Of a DNA stretch of 22,727 nt, positions 1-6,426 are shown in pieces; positions within the stretch are counted from its first letter, which is position 1, and the number at the start of each line of letters is the position of its first letter. Under the pieces are notes generated by a model that was given only the letters and a program-made list of their open reading frames with translations, searched no databases and had not been told where the DNA came from. The DNA comes from a virus: positions 1 through 22,727 of the IMG/VR virus record IMGVR_UViG_3300044843_000244; one strand, written 5' to 3'. The position numbers and the translations under genes were made by a program.

Positions 1-113
1 TCAAAAATTATATAATCTAATGCGTATATAATCTGTTCGGCTGTCCAATCGTGCTTTTCTGCATAATCTACGATTAATACTAAATCGTTATGTATTTCGT
101 CTGCTTTATCCAT
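1..113 (-). CDS. Partial hypothetical protein, cut by left edge
   Basis: An ATG at 113-111 opens a minus-strand frame that stays open to base 1, so at least 37 residues are visible and the C-terminus lies outside. The visible part is acidic with aromatic residues and helical in character (MDKADEIHNDLVLIVDYAEK, then a W-T-A-E-Q stretch). I do not recognise the family. The start is supported by its leader: TAAGTGCTAAAAG lies 24 nt upstream, and nearly the same sequence stands 25 nt before two other minus-strand genes here (starts at 7281 and 3304). It diverges from the HNH ORF that starts at 159. Confidence 0.5.
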   Translation of the reverse strand, partial: MDKADEIHNDLVLIVDYAEKHDWTAEQIIYALDYIIF

Positions 114-137
114 GTTTATATTGTTATCTGTCCCCGC

Positions 138-150
138 CTTTTAGCACTTA
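138..150 (-). promoter_or_regulatory. Conserved leader motif, copy A (TAAGTGCTAAAAG)
   Basis: On the minus strand TAAGTGCTAAAAG ends 24 nt before the ATG of the gene leaving the left edge. The same 13 bases recur at 7307-7319 (25 nt before a start), and the core GTGCTAAAAG recurs at 3330-3339 (25 nt before a start). TGCTAAAAG resembles an extended -10 element (TG-n-TAnnnT), but no convincing -35 box is seen. A promoter or an operator is the likeliest reading. It lies in the short divergent region between this gene and the HNH ORF, so it could affect both. Confidence 0.45.
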
Positions 151-158
151 ATTATATT

Positions 159-680
159 ATGCCCTACTCTGCGGAAAAACGAGCTCAGTTACGCTATGAG
201 GCTCTTGTTGGTATATCTAAGGGAAAATCCCCCCGCTGTATCTGTTGCGGGGAACGCAGAGTATGGGCTTTATGTTTCGACCATATAAACGGGGGCGGTA
301 CTGCCCATCGTCGAAATAATGCTAAAAATCCTACTGTCGCTTTGGTTCGTCGTAGTTATAAAAAAACTGGTAAATGGGATACTAATACTTACCAAATTTT
401 ATGTGCTACCTGTAATCATGGCAGGCGAATTTCTGGCTCTCTATGTCCACATAAAAAGGAGGTGTTATATATGACTTATCAAATAATCGAGGCTTTAAAA
501 TCTTATGTAAAAGTATTTTTAGCTACCGTACTATCTCTGTTCCTTGCAGATGGTGCTGATGTTTTCGCTGTTACTTTTGCTGATGTTAGAACTTGGTTAG
601 CGGCTGCAATAGCTTCTATCCTTCCTCTAATCATTACTGCTCTTGACCCTAACGATACTCGTTTTGGCGTTAATTCTTAA
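159..680 (+). CDS. HNH endonuclease ORF continuing in frame into a holin
   Basis: This is the only clear plus-strand coding unit. From ATG 159 the frame encodes 173 aa. Residues 1-100 form a zinc-finger HNH nuclease: C27-x2-C30, the D41-H42-I-N-G-G core, and C82-x2-C85-N86, ending in a C-P-H-K-K sequence typical of the C-terminus of such phage proteins. There is no stop there. The frame runs straight into residues 105-173, a complete-looking two-segment holin that has its own Shine-Dalgarno sequence. HNH proteins of this kind often help terminase in packaging or act as homing nucleases. An upstream in-frame ATG at 90 would add 23 hydrophobic residues overlapping the divergent gene, so 159 is preferred. 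The product may be a fusion, an internally re-initiated pair, or two genes whose separating stop was lost. Confidence 0.72.
   Translation: MPYSAEKRAQLRYEALVGISKGKSPRCICCGERRVWALCFDHINGGGTAHRRNNAKNPTVALVRRSYKKTGKWDTNTYQILCATCNHGRRISGSLCPHKKEVLYMTYQIIEALKSYVKVFLATVLSLFLADGADVFAVTFADVRTWLAAAIASILPLIITALDPNDTRFGVNS
456..463 (+). promoter_or_regulatory. Strong internal ribosome-binding site for the holin
   Basis: AAGGAGGT sits 7 nt before the ATG at 471, inside the open HNH reading frame. It is a near-perfect anti-16S match and supports independent translation of the C-terminal membrane domain as a separate 69-aa protein. Confidence 0.7.
471..680 (+). CDS. Putative phage holin (two transmembrane segments)
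   Basis: A 69-aa membrane protein that would form lesions in the cytoplasmic membrane and release endolysin at the end of infection. It has a short amphipathic N-terminus, a first hydrophobic helix (about residues 12-24) running into L-A-D-G-A-D-V-F, and a second helix (about residues 38-54) followed by a polar tail containing A-L-D-P-N-D-T-R-F-G. Length and layout fit small class II holins, and the A-D-G-A-D and D-P-x-D-T-R-F-G pieces resemble actinophage holins as I recall them. It has its own strong ribosome-binding site but lies in the same open frame as the upstream HNH domain. It is transcribed opposite to the endolysin, which is unusual because lysis genes normally sit together. A second holin candidate lies beside the endolysin at 8811-9125. 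Confidence 0.6.
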   Translation: MTYQIIEALKSYVKVFLATVLSLFLADGADVFAVTFADVRTWLAAAIASILPLIITALDPNDTRFGVNS

Positions 681-720
681 ATAAGCTTCGCGTGCTGGGG
701 GCTTATATATCCATAAATAA

Positions 721-750
721 AAAAACCCTAGAAACTAATCTGGGGTTTTT
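721..750. terminator. Bidirectional intrinsic terminator between convergent units
   Basis: AAAAACCCTAG (721-731) pairs with CTGGGGTTTTT (740-750) over 11 bp with one G-T wobble, leaving an 8-nt loop. The plus strand carries on with two more T, and the minus strand has an A/T-rich run on its side. The hairpin lies between the holin stop at 680 and the end of the leftward gene series at 761, so it can end both transcripts. Confidence 0.85.
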
Positions 751-760
751 TTACTGGCAC

Positions 761-913
761 TTATTCCGTAATATCGCTAGGGACGCTCTCGACGCAGTCC
801 CCTTCTAGGCAATTACATTCCGAGCTTTGCTCGTTAGCCGTATCTATATTTACTTTATTTGCTTCATTTTGCGAATTACGGTTTAATCGCTCATTAGCTG
901 TTATTCGTGCCAT
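761..913 (-). CDS. Small 50-aa hypothetical protein
   Basis: A 50-aa frame begins 3 nt after the integrase stop and ends just before the bidirectional terminator. It is asparagine- and glutamate-rich with a short cysteine cluster (S-E-C-N-C-L-E-G-D-C), starting M-A-R-I-T-A-N-E-R-L. No family is recognised. The leader TAGAGGCACAG(G)TATAAG, two bases before the ATG, is shared with the gene starting at 3304, and this conserved spacing is the main evidence that it is translated. The Cys-x-Cys...Cys group might bind a metal, but that is a guess. Confidence 0.45.
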   Translation of the reverse strand: MARITANERLNRNSQNEANKVNIDTANEQSSECNCLEGDCVESVPSDITE

Positions 914-916
914 ATC

Positions 917-2725
917 TTATACCTGTGCCTCTACTTCTTGTTTATCAGTTTTAGTCATGTTTATATGTCTAGTATTCCATTCGGCTGGCTTCTCTGTGTT
1001 CCTCCACCATATAACTATTCGTGTCTTATCGAATTCAAATCTACCATCTCTTTTTCTACCAAATGGATTGTTTCCTACCTGCTTAATTAAAATACCTTCA
1101 GTCGCTGCTCTAATGATTGCTGTTTTCTGATGTAATTCTAATGTATCCCAAATTTTTGGTAATCCGTAACCATCTATTTCCATACCGTCTAATGCTAATA
1201 ATAAATTAGGCTCTGACGGCTCTTTAACTTTGTATGAATTTAACGCATCCATTTTAGCTGCTAATTCGTCTTGCTTCTCTTTATATTTCTGTCTAGCTGT
1301 TGGGGATTGCTCGTCTAATAATAAATCGGTGAGGATATCATATTTTTTATTTAACTCTGCGAGCTCTGAACCAAAAGCCTCTGGTAATTGCTTAATTAAT
1401 AAACTTTTCTCGTCCTCGTATGACGCTCTACTTTGCTCTAATTTCTTTTTTGTAAATACTTTAAATAATTCCTCTACTATATATTTATCTAAACTATCCA
1501 TAGATATTACTACTCCTTTACAATTACATGTTTTTGTTTTTAAGCAGATATATCCTGTAAAATCATTAGCTTTATTATGGTATCTAGTCATCCCGTATCC
1601 GCATCTTTCGCAGGTTAATAAACCCTGTAATAAAAATGGGGTTCGTGGTTTTCTTAAATCTTTAATTTTAACTAATGCGTGCTGTAAATCTACCCAGCGA
1701 CCATAATCCATAACTGGCTCTACGCCTGCTACAGGATTACCGTTACTATCTTTCTGAACATACTTTAATCTTTCGAAACCTGAATATTTAGCTACATTTC
1801 CTGATAATGCATTACCTTTATCGTTACTTAAATATCCTATTAATATCGGACTTGATAAATAAGCTTTTACTCTTGTACTTTCAACCGTATTGCTTCCAGG
1901 CGGTGTGCAACTAAATCCGTATTTCTCTAATGCTCTACCTGCTGCTCTTAAAGATTCGCCCTTTAAAATAGCTGATGTAGCTTCCTCTACTGCTTCTTTC
2001 CAATTTGGTAGCGGGTCTAAAATTTTACCATGTATTGTCATTCCCTTTTCGTGAGTTCTTGGGAATTTAGGGGCGTGTAAAACTAATATTTTATTTCCTC
2101 TGGTATCTACTTCCTCTATGTATTTTCCTTCTCTAGGGAAATAACCAGTCTGTAATCCGCCCATCCAAAAACCGCACTCTTTTAACTCTAAAGTATTCTC
2201 TAAAATTCTTTTACCGATTGTTCGAGATTCGTTACTATTTGTTGCTGCTTTTAACATAACTTGTATAACGGTTGCGAAATTCTGATTATCAGAACAATCT
2301 CCCTCTATACCATCTATGTATGATTGTACATGAACTCCGTTAATTCTGCAATCTCTAAGCCAAACTAATAAATCCTCTACGATACGATTATAACGAGATA
2401 ACTCTCTTGCTAATGTCAATTCTATTGCTTTATTTTTAATTAGCTCGTTTAGCGTATCCATACCAGGTCTTTTTGGTGCAGGTCCGAAATCTGTCCATGC
2501 GGGTGTTTTATCCCAAACTCTGTACTTTATATGAACTACTTTATTTGTAGCTCTCTCGGCTTTTTCTACCCATCTTAACTCTGCTGCTATCTGGGCTTCC
2601 ATACTATCCTGCTCGCCTTTTGATTGACGAATATAACAAGCAGCTTCTATACAACCGTTAGCTTTACATTTATCGGTATGTACTATTTCTAACTCTATAA
2701 TGTTTCTTAATTTTGTAATATCCAT
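917..2725 (-). CDS. Large serine recombinase (phage integrase)
   Basis: A 602-aa site-specific recombinase of the large serine integrase family, which would integrate the phage genome at a host attB site through a covalent phosphoserine intermediate. The resolvase domain contains the Y-I-R-Q-S catalytic motif with nucleophile Ser35 and the R-E-L-S-R-Y-N-R segment near residues 107-114. A recombinase domain follows (about 180-350), then a zinc ribbon (C372-x2-C375, C394 and C400 or C402) and a charged coiled-coil-like region (about 410-500). The start at 2725 is preceded by AAAGGAG at good spacing. The N-terminus carries an extra stretch of about 25 residues with C20, C25 and C30 before the catalytic domain. 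It lies one base after the 92-aa gene and probably shares its transcript. It indicates a temperate lifestyle, although no repressor is visible. Confidence 0.93.
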   Translation of the reverse strand: MDITKLRNIIELEIVHTDKCKANGCIEAACYIRQSKGEQDSMEAQIAAELRWVEKAERATNKVVHIKYRVWDKTPAWTDFGPAPKRPGMDTLNELIKNKAIELTLARELSRYNRIVEDLLVWLRDCRINGVHVQSYIDGIEGDCSDNQNFATVIQVMLKAATNSNESRTIGKRILENTLELKECGFWMGGLQTGYFPREGKYIEEVDTRGNKILVLHAPKFPRTHEKGMTIHGKILDPLPNWKEAVEEATSAILKGESLRAAGRALEKYGFSCTPPGSNTVESTRVKAYLSSPILIGYLSNDKGNALSGNVAKYSGFERLKYVQKDSNGNPVAGVEPVMDYGRWVDLQHALVKIKDLRKPRTPFLLQGLLTCERCGYGMTRYHNKANDFTGYICLKTKTCNCKGVVISMDSLDKYIVEELFKVFTKKKLEQSRASYEDEKSLLIKQLPEAFGSELAELNKKYDILTDLLLDEQSPTARQKYKEKQDELAAKMDALNSYKVKEPSEPNLLLALDGMEIDGYGLPKIWDTLELHQKTAIIRAATEGILIKQVGNNPFGRKRDGRFEFDKTRIVIWWRNTEKPAEWNTRHINMTKTDKQEVEAQV

Positions 2726-2726
2726 T

Positions 2727-3005
2727 TTATATAATCTCCTTTGCTAATTGTTTCAATTGTAAAACATAAAATATTAATTCTTTAACACCTTTATATTTAG
2801 CTACTACTCTTACATCCTCTGAATTATTTTTATTTACTTTATAAATTGTATCTTTATCAATCCATAAAAAATATCTATGAAATTTATTACCTAATTTTAC
2901 ATGTGCATAATCTACTCCGCCGCCTGTTGAGTCATAACCAGCGTCTATACCGAATTCGTATAAATCTCCTATTATCCTAACTATATCTAAATCTTGTTTA
3001 ATCAT
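2727..3005 (-). CDS. Hypothetical protein next to integrase (92 aa)
   Basis: A 92-aa protein ending one base before the integrase start, with a good AAGGAGAT ribosome-binding site 4 nt before its ATG. It has a soluble alpha/beta look, with a central Y-D-S-T-G-G-G-V-D-Y segment and a basic strand-rich middle. I do not recognise the family. Being translationally linked to a serine integrase makes a recombination directionality factor or integration regulator conceivable, but no sequence motif supports that directly. Confidence 0.6.
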   Translation of the reverse strand: MIKQDLDIVRIIGDLYEFGIDAGYDSTGGGVDYAHVKLGNKFHRYFLWIDKDTIYKVNKNNSEDVRVVAKYKGVKELIFYVLQLKQLAKEII

Positions 3006-3103
3006 TTTAATCTCCTTTTGCGTGTTGGGGGCTATTGCCTTATACCTAACAGTATCTGCACCTGCTCTACTTGCAAGTATATGATTAAATAAATACCTTA
3101 AAA
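3006..3103. promoter_or_regulatory. Intergenic region with palindrome and repeat elements
   Basis: This 98-nt gap upstream of the integrase module is rich in short elements. It has a perfect 12-bp palindrome TACTTGCAAGTA at 3068-3079, a GGTATAAGGC box (3035-3044 region, minus strand) also found near 3375, and GCGTGTTGGGGGCTAT (3020-3035), which repeats in direct orientation at 690-705. A promoter or operator for the integrase genes, or part of attP, would fit. None is proven. Confidence 0.4.
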
Positions 3104-3304
3104 TTATTTAACCTTTCTCGAATTCTTGGGCTTTATAATTCTTACTCTTTCTGTTTTAGGTACGCCTATTTCTTTTAGTATATTAACGATAGATGTCCAT
3201 GTTTTTAAATACGGGTCGTTTATATCTAATAGTTCGTTATCGTCGTCGTTTTCTAGCTGGGTGTTTTTTACTTCGCCCTTTGGGCTTTTCTTTTTATTTG
3301 TCAT
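3104..3304 (-). CDS. Small basic hypothetical protein (66 aa)
   Basis: A 66-aa protein with a lysine-rich N-terminus, an acidic middle (N-D-D-D-N-E-L-L-D) and a basic C-terminus (R-I-I-K-P-K-N-S-R-K-V-K), including a possible helix around W-T-S-I-V-N-I-L-K-E-I-G. No family is recognised. There is no close Shine-Dalgarno sequence; GAGG lies 13 nt before the ATG. Its leader combines both recurring elements of the window: GTGCTAAAAG 25 nt upstream and TAGAGGCACAG-TATAAG just before the ATG. A small DNA-binding role would suit its charge but is not shown. Confidence 0.55.
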   Translation of the reverse strand: MTNKKKSPKGEVKNTQLENDDDNELLDINDPYLKTWTSIVNILKEIGVPKTERVRIIKPKNSRKVK

Positions 3305-3329
3305 GCCTTATACTGTGCCTCTATCCTCG

Positions 3330-3339
3330 CTTTTAGCAC
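3330..3339 (-). promoter_or_regulatory. Conserved leader motif, copy C (GTGCTAAAAG)
   Basis: The core GTGCTAAAAG on the minus strand ends 25 nt before the ATG at 3304, the same spacing as copy B at 7307-7319 and one more than copy A. An imperfect inverted repeat with GCACA/TGTGC arms and an A/T centre overlaps it at 3336-3357. Confidence 0.45.
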
Positions 3340-3446
3340 ATAAAAATATTTTTGTGCGTAAATGAGCGTAAAATAGCCTTATACCTTACGCTGATGTCCC
3401 GCCTGCCAAAACGGGCTTGGGTATATGGGTATAGATGCCACCACAT
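3333..3446 (-). CDS. Possible 37-aa peptide coupled to upstream gene
   Basis: The ATG overlaps the stop of the 45-aa frame by one base (TAATG), the same coupling seen between the helicase and sigma genes. The frame runs 37 codons (starting M-W-W-H-L-Y-P-Y) and stops inside the GTGCTAAAAG motif. The sequence is basic and aromatic with no known homologue to my knowledge. The TAATG join is the only evidence, and the stretch could equally be leader sequence with chance coding. Confidence 0.22.
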   Translation of the reverse strand: MWWHLYPYTQARFGRRDISVRYKAILRSFTHKNIFMC

Positions 3447-3583
3447 TAATGGGTAGGTGGTTCGCTTTCCTCTATACTTTTTATGATATCGTCTAACTGC
3501 ATTTCTGGTATATCGTCAAATACATCGAATACAGTATCGGCTTTTATTTTGTCTAAAATAATACTAAATAATTTTCTTATCAT
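3446..3583 (-). CDS. Small 45-aa protein downstream of sigma factor
   Basis: A 45-aa frame whose ATG overlaps the sigma-factor stop (ATGA), implying translational coupling. The N-terminus is basic and hydrophobic (M-I-R-K-L-F-S-I-I-L-D-K-I-K) and the rest strongly acidic (D-V-F-D-D-I-P-E-M, D-D-I-I-K-S-I-E-E-S-E). Size, charge and coupling to a sigma gene would suit a small sigma partner or anti-sigma peptide, but there is no motif to prove it. Confidence 0.5.
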   Translation of the reverse strand: MIRKLFSIILDKIKADTVFDVFDDIPEMQLDDIIKSIEESEPPTH

Positions 3584-4404
3584 AATTCCTCAAATGAAAA
3601 CGGGTTTTTAATTGCTGGGTGTCTTAATTTGGCTAATGCCGTAACTTCTATTCGTCTAATTCCTTCTCCAGTCATATTAAACTTTTCGCCCATTTCTGCT
3701 AGCGTTAGCCTTTCGTTATTTAACCCAAAACGGTAACTAATAACTAATCTCTCTATTTCGGTTAATTCCTCTATTGCTTTATGTAAGCTATCGTTTATTA
3801 ATTTCTTTTCTACAATTTCATGAACATCGTCCGAATTATCCAAAATTGTATCTTTTATAGTAAATTCAATATTATCATTATTATAAACTGGCTGGTCTAA
3901 TACTAACTCCCCTAATGGTAATTCTGTTATATCTACTCTATCTCCTATAATATCTTTTATCTCGGCTTGTGTTAATGAACGCATTAAAACTTCCTCTTTA
4001 GCTTTTATTTCGTTTCTAATAATAGCCGCTTCGCGTGCCTTCCGCTCTGGTATTCTAATCGTCCTTGTATGGTCTATTTCTTTTATAATAGCTGTTGTAA
4101 TCCACCTAACCGACCAGTGATATAAAACACCTTTGCTAGGTTGCCATCTTTTTACTGCTGCTACTAAACCCATAATACCCGCAGATACTAAATCCTCCCA
4201 CTCTATTTTACCTTTAAAATTCTTGGCTATATGTAATACTAATCTTATTTGCCTGTTTATTAATTCCTCGTGTATTAGCTCAATTTTTTTAAAATTGTTG
4301 CTATCTAAAGCATTCTGTAATTGCTCCGCTAACTCCTTTTCTCTCTCGGGCGTTAGCGGTTCAAATTCTGGCTGATTTAATTTCTGTAAATAATTTCTAA
4401 TCAT
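3580..4404 (-). CDS. Phage-encoded sigma-70 family RNA polymerase sigma factor
   Basis: A 274-aa sigma factor that would direct host RNA polymerase to chosen promoters. Region 2 (about residues 46-112) has N-R-Q-I-R-L-V-L-H-I-A-K, then E-D-L-V-S-A-G-I-M-G-L and the aromatic DNA-melting stretch Y-H-W-S-V-R-W-I-T-T-A-I. Region 3 follows at about 115-165. Region 4 (about 206-264) has a helix-turn-helix, L-T-L-A-E-M-G-E-K-F-N-M-T-G-E-G-I-R-R-I-E, then L260-R-H-P263. Region 1.1 is absent. The layout (regions 2, 3 and 4) is that of primary-like or group 2/3 factors, not short ECF sigmas. It starts by a TAATG overlap with the helicase stop and is followed by an ATGA-coupled 45-aa gene. Retention of L-R-H-P, part of the WhiB-contact surface of actinobacterial primary sigma as I recall, is notable because this phage also encodes a WhiB. 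Confidence 0.92.
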   Translation of the reverse strand: MIRNYLQKLNQPEFEPLTPEREKELAEQLQNALDSNNFKKIELIHEELINRQIRLVLHIAKNFKGKIEWEDLVSAGIMGLVAAVKRWQPSKGVLYHWSVRWITTAIIKEIDHTRTIRIPERKAREAAIIRNEIKAKEEVLMRSLTQAEIKDIIGDRVDITELPLGELVLDQPVYNNDNIEFTIKDTILDNSDDVHEIVEKKLINDSLHKAIEELTEIERLVISYRFGLNNERLTLAEMGEKFNMTGEGIRRIEVTALAKLRHPAIKNPFSFEEL

Positions 4405-6020
4405 TAAAATGGGTTCTCCATATGGTCTGAGGCGTGAGTAGGTCCAAACTCTGCGTTATATTGTTTTAAATTATATAACATCTCGTTTCTGCCTTCTTTT
4501 TCTAATCTAACCCAACCATTTCTAATTAAAAATTCTACGGCTTTTACGATTGTTTCTGCTCTCCAACCTGAACCGCCGTTTTTCTTTCTATCCTCGTTTA
4601 ATGTTTCTTTGATTTCGGACTTACTCATACTGCGACCGATTTCGTATAATAACTTACTAATTTTTTCTGCTAAAATTAAATCCCATCTTTTTTCGCTTGC
4701 TTCTTGGTCTGCTTGCTCTGGGCTTAATATTTCTAATTTACAGGTTTCTATTACTCCATCCATACTTGGCGTTGATACTAAAACTCCTGCTAATCTTTTT
4801 CCTGATGTATTTTTAATTTTTACTCGACCAGGTCTATCTTTATCTACATGTATTTCTACTCGTCCAGATTGCCAGGCTGACCCTGCCTGAACTACATTAG
4901 CTCGTAATGCTACTCCGCTAACTGCTGCTAATTTAGCTCCTGAACCTCTAGGTCCTCTATTTTGAAATGTACTCATACCTGCTCCGCCTGAACTTTTTGT
5001 AACATGGTCGACTACTAATACACCTGCTCCTGCATTTACTACAGGCCATACTGAACCGCTTAAAAATAAATTTACATCTCTAGCTTTATCCTCCTCTAAA
5101 GGTGGCGTATGTGATGACATAGCGGCGGCGAAACCATCTATAACTACGAATTGAACTTTACGCGTTTTTACTATTCGCATAATTGTAGCTCTGGTTTTAC
5201 CATCTAATCCTGTTGCATCTGCTCTATAATAAAATAATCTTTTATTTCTATCGCGTAATCCCATTTCGTCTAAAGGACCTTCTAGCCAGTTTCTAATTGT
5301 ATCTCTATCAATACCTAAACCTGACGCTATACTAAATATTCTTTCTGTACAGGTTACACCATCGCTTTCCTCGCAATCAATATAAACCGTCGGAAAACCT
5401 TCTATCATTTGCTGTACGCAGGTTAATTTTGCTAGCCACGATTTCATGCTCTCTGGCGGTGCTGCTATTAAATTTAATCTTGACGGATAAATTAAAAATT
5501 CTCCATCTGTTCGTTTTAATAAATTAGGCTCTAATCTCCTATGTGTTCCTGTAATAATAGCTCCTACGATACCACTTAAATCTGTCCAACCATCGTCGTC
5601 TGCTACTTGTGCTTCGTTTAATTCTGCTATTTCTAAAGCTGGGTCTCCGCCCTCGTCTATAACATCTGCTACCTTTCTTGCTGCTCTTGCTTGGTCGCGT
5701 CTCTTAGCTAAATCTCTAATTAATTTTGCGTTTTCTTTAGCTTCCTCTACTGTTCCCGCATTAGATAATAACCACGAAATAGCTCTATCTCCGCCTATAA
5801 ATTCTAACTCTTGGGCTAATCTTAAATCCTCTACTACCGCTGCGGGTGTAACATCCCACTTACTTGCTGTTCGGGCTATTGCGGAAAATATCGAACCTAA
5901 TTTAGCGTCGCTAAAATCTCCAGGTCCAATTTTATCTATAATTAATTCTATTGTTTCTGGGTGCTTCAAACATGCCCCCACTAATCTGTGTTCAGCTGGT
6001 AAATTGTGTAACTTACTCAT
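4404..6020 (-). CDS. Replicative helicase-like ATPase (DnaB/RepA-like)
   Basis: A 538-aa protein with three parts. The N-terminus resembles the DnaB N-terminal domain (E-H-R-L-V-G-A-C-L-K-H-P-E, about residues 10-110). The central RecA-fold ATPase (about 150-400) has a degenerate Walker A, A-P-P-E-S-M-K-S at 187-194, still ending in K-S, a Walker B-like F-V-V-I-D-G at 291-296, and D-H-V-T-K-S at 338-343. The C-terminus (about 450-515) looks like a winged helix (S-K-S-E-I-K-E-T-L, I-V-K-A-V-E-F-L-I-R-N-G-W-V). RepA-type hexameric ATPases and DnaB-like helicases share this design, so a role in unwinding at the replication fork is likely. It overlaps the RusA-like gene upstream by 8 nt and the sigma gene downstream by TAATG, placing it in the early operon. 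A primase-helicase or DNA-repair ATPase cannot be excluded. Confidence 0.8.
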   Translation of the reverse strand: MSKLHNLPAEHRLVGACLKHPETIELIIDKIGPGDFSDAKLGSIFSAIARTASKWDVTPAAVVEDLRLAQELEFIGGDRAISWLLSNAGTVEEAKENAKLIRDLAKRRDQARAARKVADVIDEGGDPALEIAELNEAQVADDDGWTDLSGIVGAIITGTHRRLEPNLLKRTDGEFLIYPSRLNLIAAPPESMKSWLAKLTCVQQMIEGFPTVYIDCEESDGVTCTERIFSIASGLGIDRDTIRNWLEGPLDEMGLRDRNKRLFYYRADATGLDGKTRATIMRIVKTRKVQFVVIDGFAAAMSSHTPPLEEDKARDVNLFLSGSVWPVVNAGAGVLVVDHVTKSSGGAGMSTFQNRGPRGSGAKLAAVSGVALRANVVQAGSAWQSGRVEIHVDKDRPGRVKIKNTSGKRLAGVLVSTPSMDGVIETCKLEILSPEQADQEASEKRWDLILAEKISKLLYEIGRSMSKSEIKETLNEDRKKNGGSGWRAETIVKAVEFLIRNGWVRLEKEGRNEMLYNLKQYNAEFGPTHASDHMENPF

Positions 6021-6426
6021 CTATTTTTTCTCCTTTATATATCATAATTAAAACTTCATTTCTATCGTCTATTGATAATCTAGGTTCCAATACTTCTATA
6101 TATTCAGCCGTATCGTCTGGGGCTAACCCTTCCTTAATTAATGCGTCTATAATTGTTTTTACATTTGTACCAATATAATTATGGGGGTCTCGCCTACCTT
6201 TATTTTTAAATGGTAATGTTACGAATATTTTTAATTTATATCCATAAAATTTCTTTCTTTCGGAAACTGAAATAGCTCTATATGCTATTGCTGTCCAAAA
6301 TGCCCAAGGTTTTAATCTTTTACTTCTGGCTGCCCAGTGCATACGATTACTCTCGTTAATACTTAATGGTCTATTTGGTGCTATAAAATTTACTTGTAAC
6401 CATCGAAAATCCTCGTCTTTATTCAT
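6013..6426 (-). CDS. RusA-like Holliday junction resolvase
   Basis: A 137-aa endonuclease predicted to resolve branched DNA formed during recombination and replication. Motifs are R78-R-D-P-H-N83, K90, D94 in I-I-D-A-L and D104-D105 in L-A-P-D-D-T, the order expected for RusA (D-x-D-N, K, D, D-D). The second acidic residue of the first motif is a histidine (D-P-H-N), a variant I associate with actinophage members. Length is close to the usual 120-140 aa. It overlaps both neighbours by 8 nt and sits with a putative annealing protein and a helicase, forming a recombination/replication cassette. Confidence 0.75.
   Translation of the reverse strand: MNKDEDFRWLQVNFIAPNRPLSINESNRMHWAARSKRLKPWAFWTAIAYRAISVSERKKFYGYKLKIFVTLPFKNKGRRDPHNYIGTNVKTIIDALIKEGLAPDDTAEYIEVLEPRLSIDDRNEVLIMIYKGEKIDE

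Noticed and set aside
90-158. Upstream ATG at 90 for the HNH gene
   Set aside because: The added 23 residues are hydrophobic, overlap the divergent gene and lack a ribosome-binding site. The HNH homologue-like part starts at 159.
1230-1706. 158-aa plus-strand frame opposite the integrase
   Set aside because: It lies within the serine integrase, including its zinc ribbon, on the other strand. No ribosome-binding site or recognisable motif is present.
3400-3420. Hairpin CCCG...CGGG near 3400 as a terminator
   Set aside because: Only four paired bases and no T-run on either strand.
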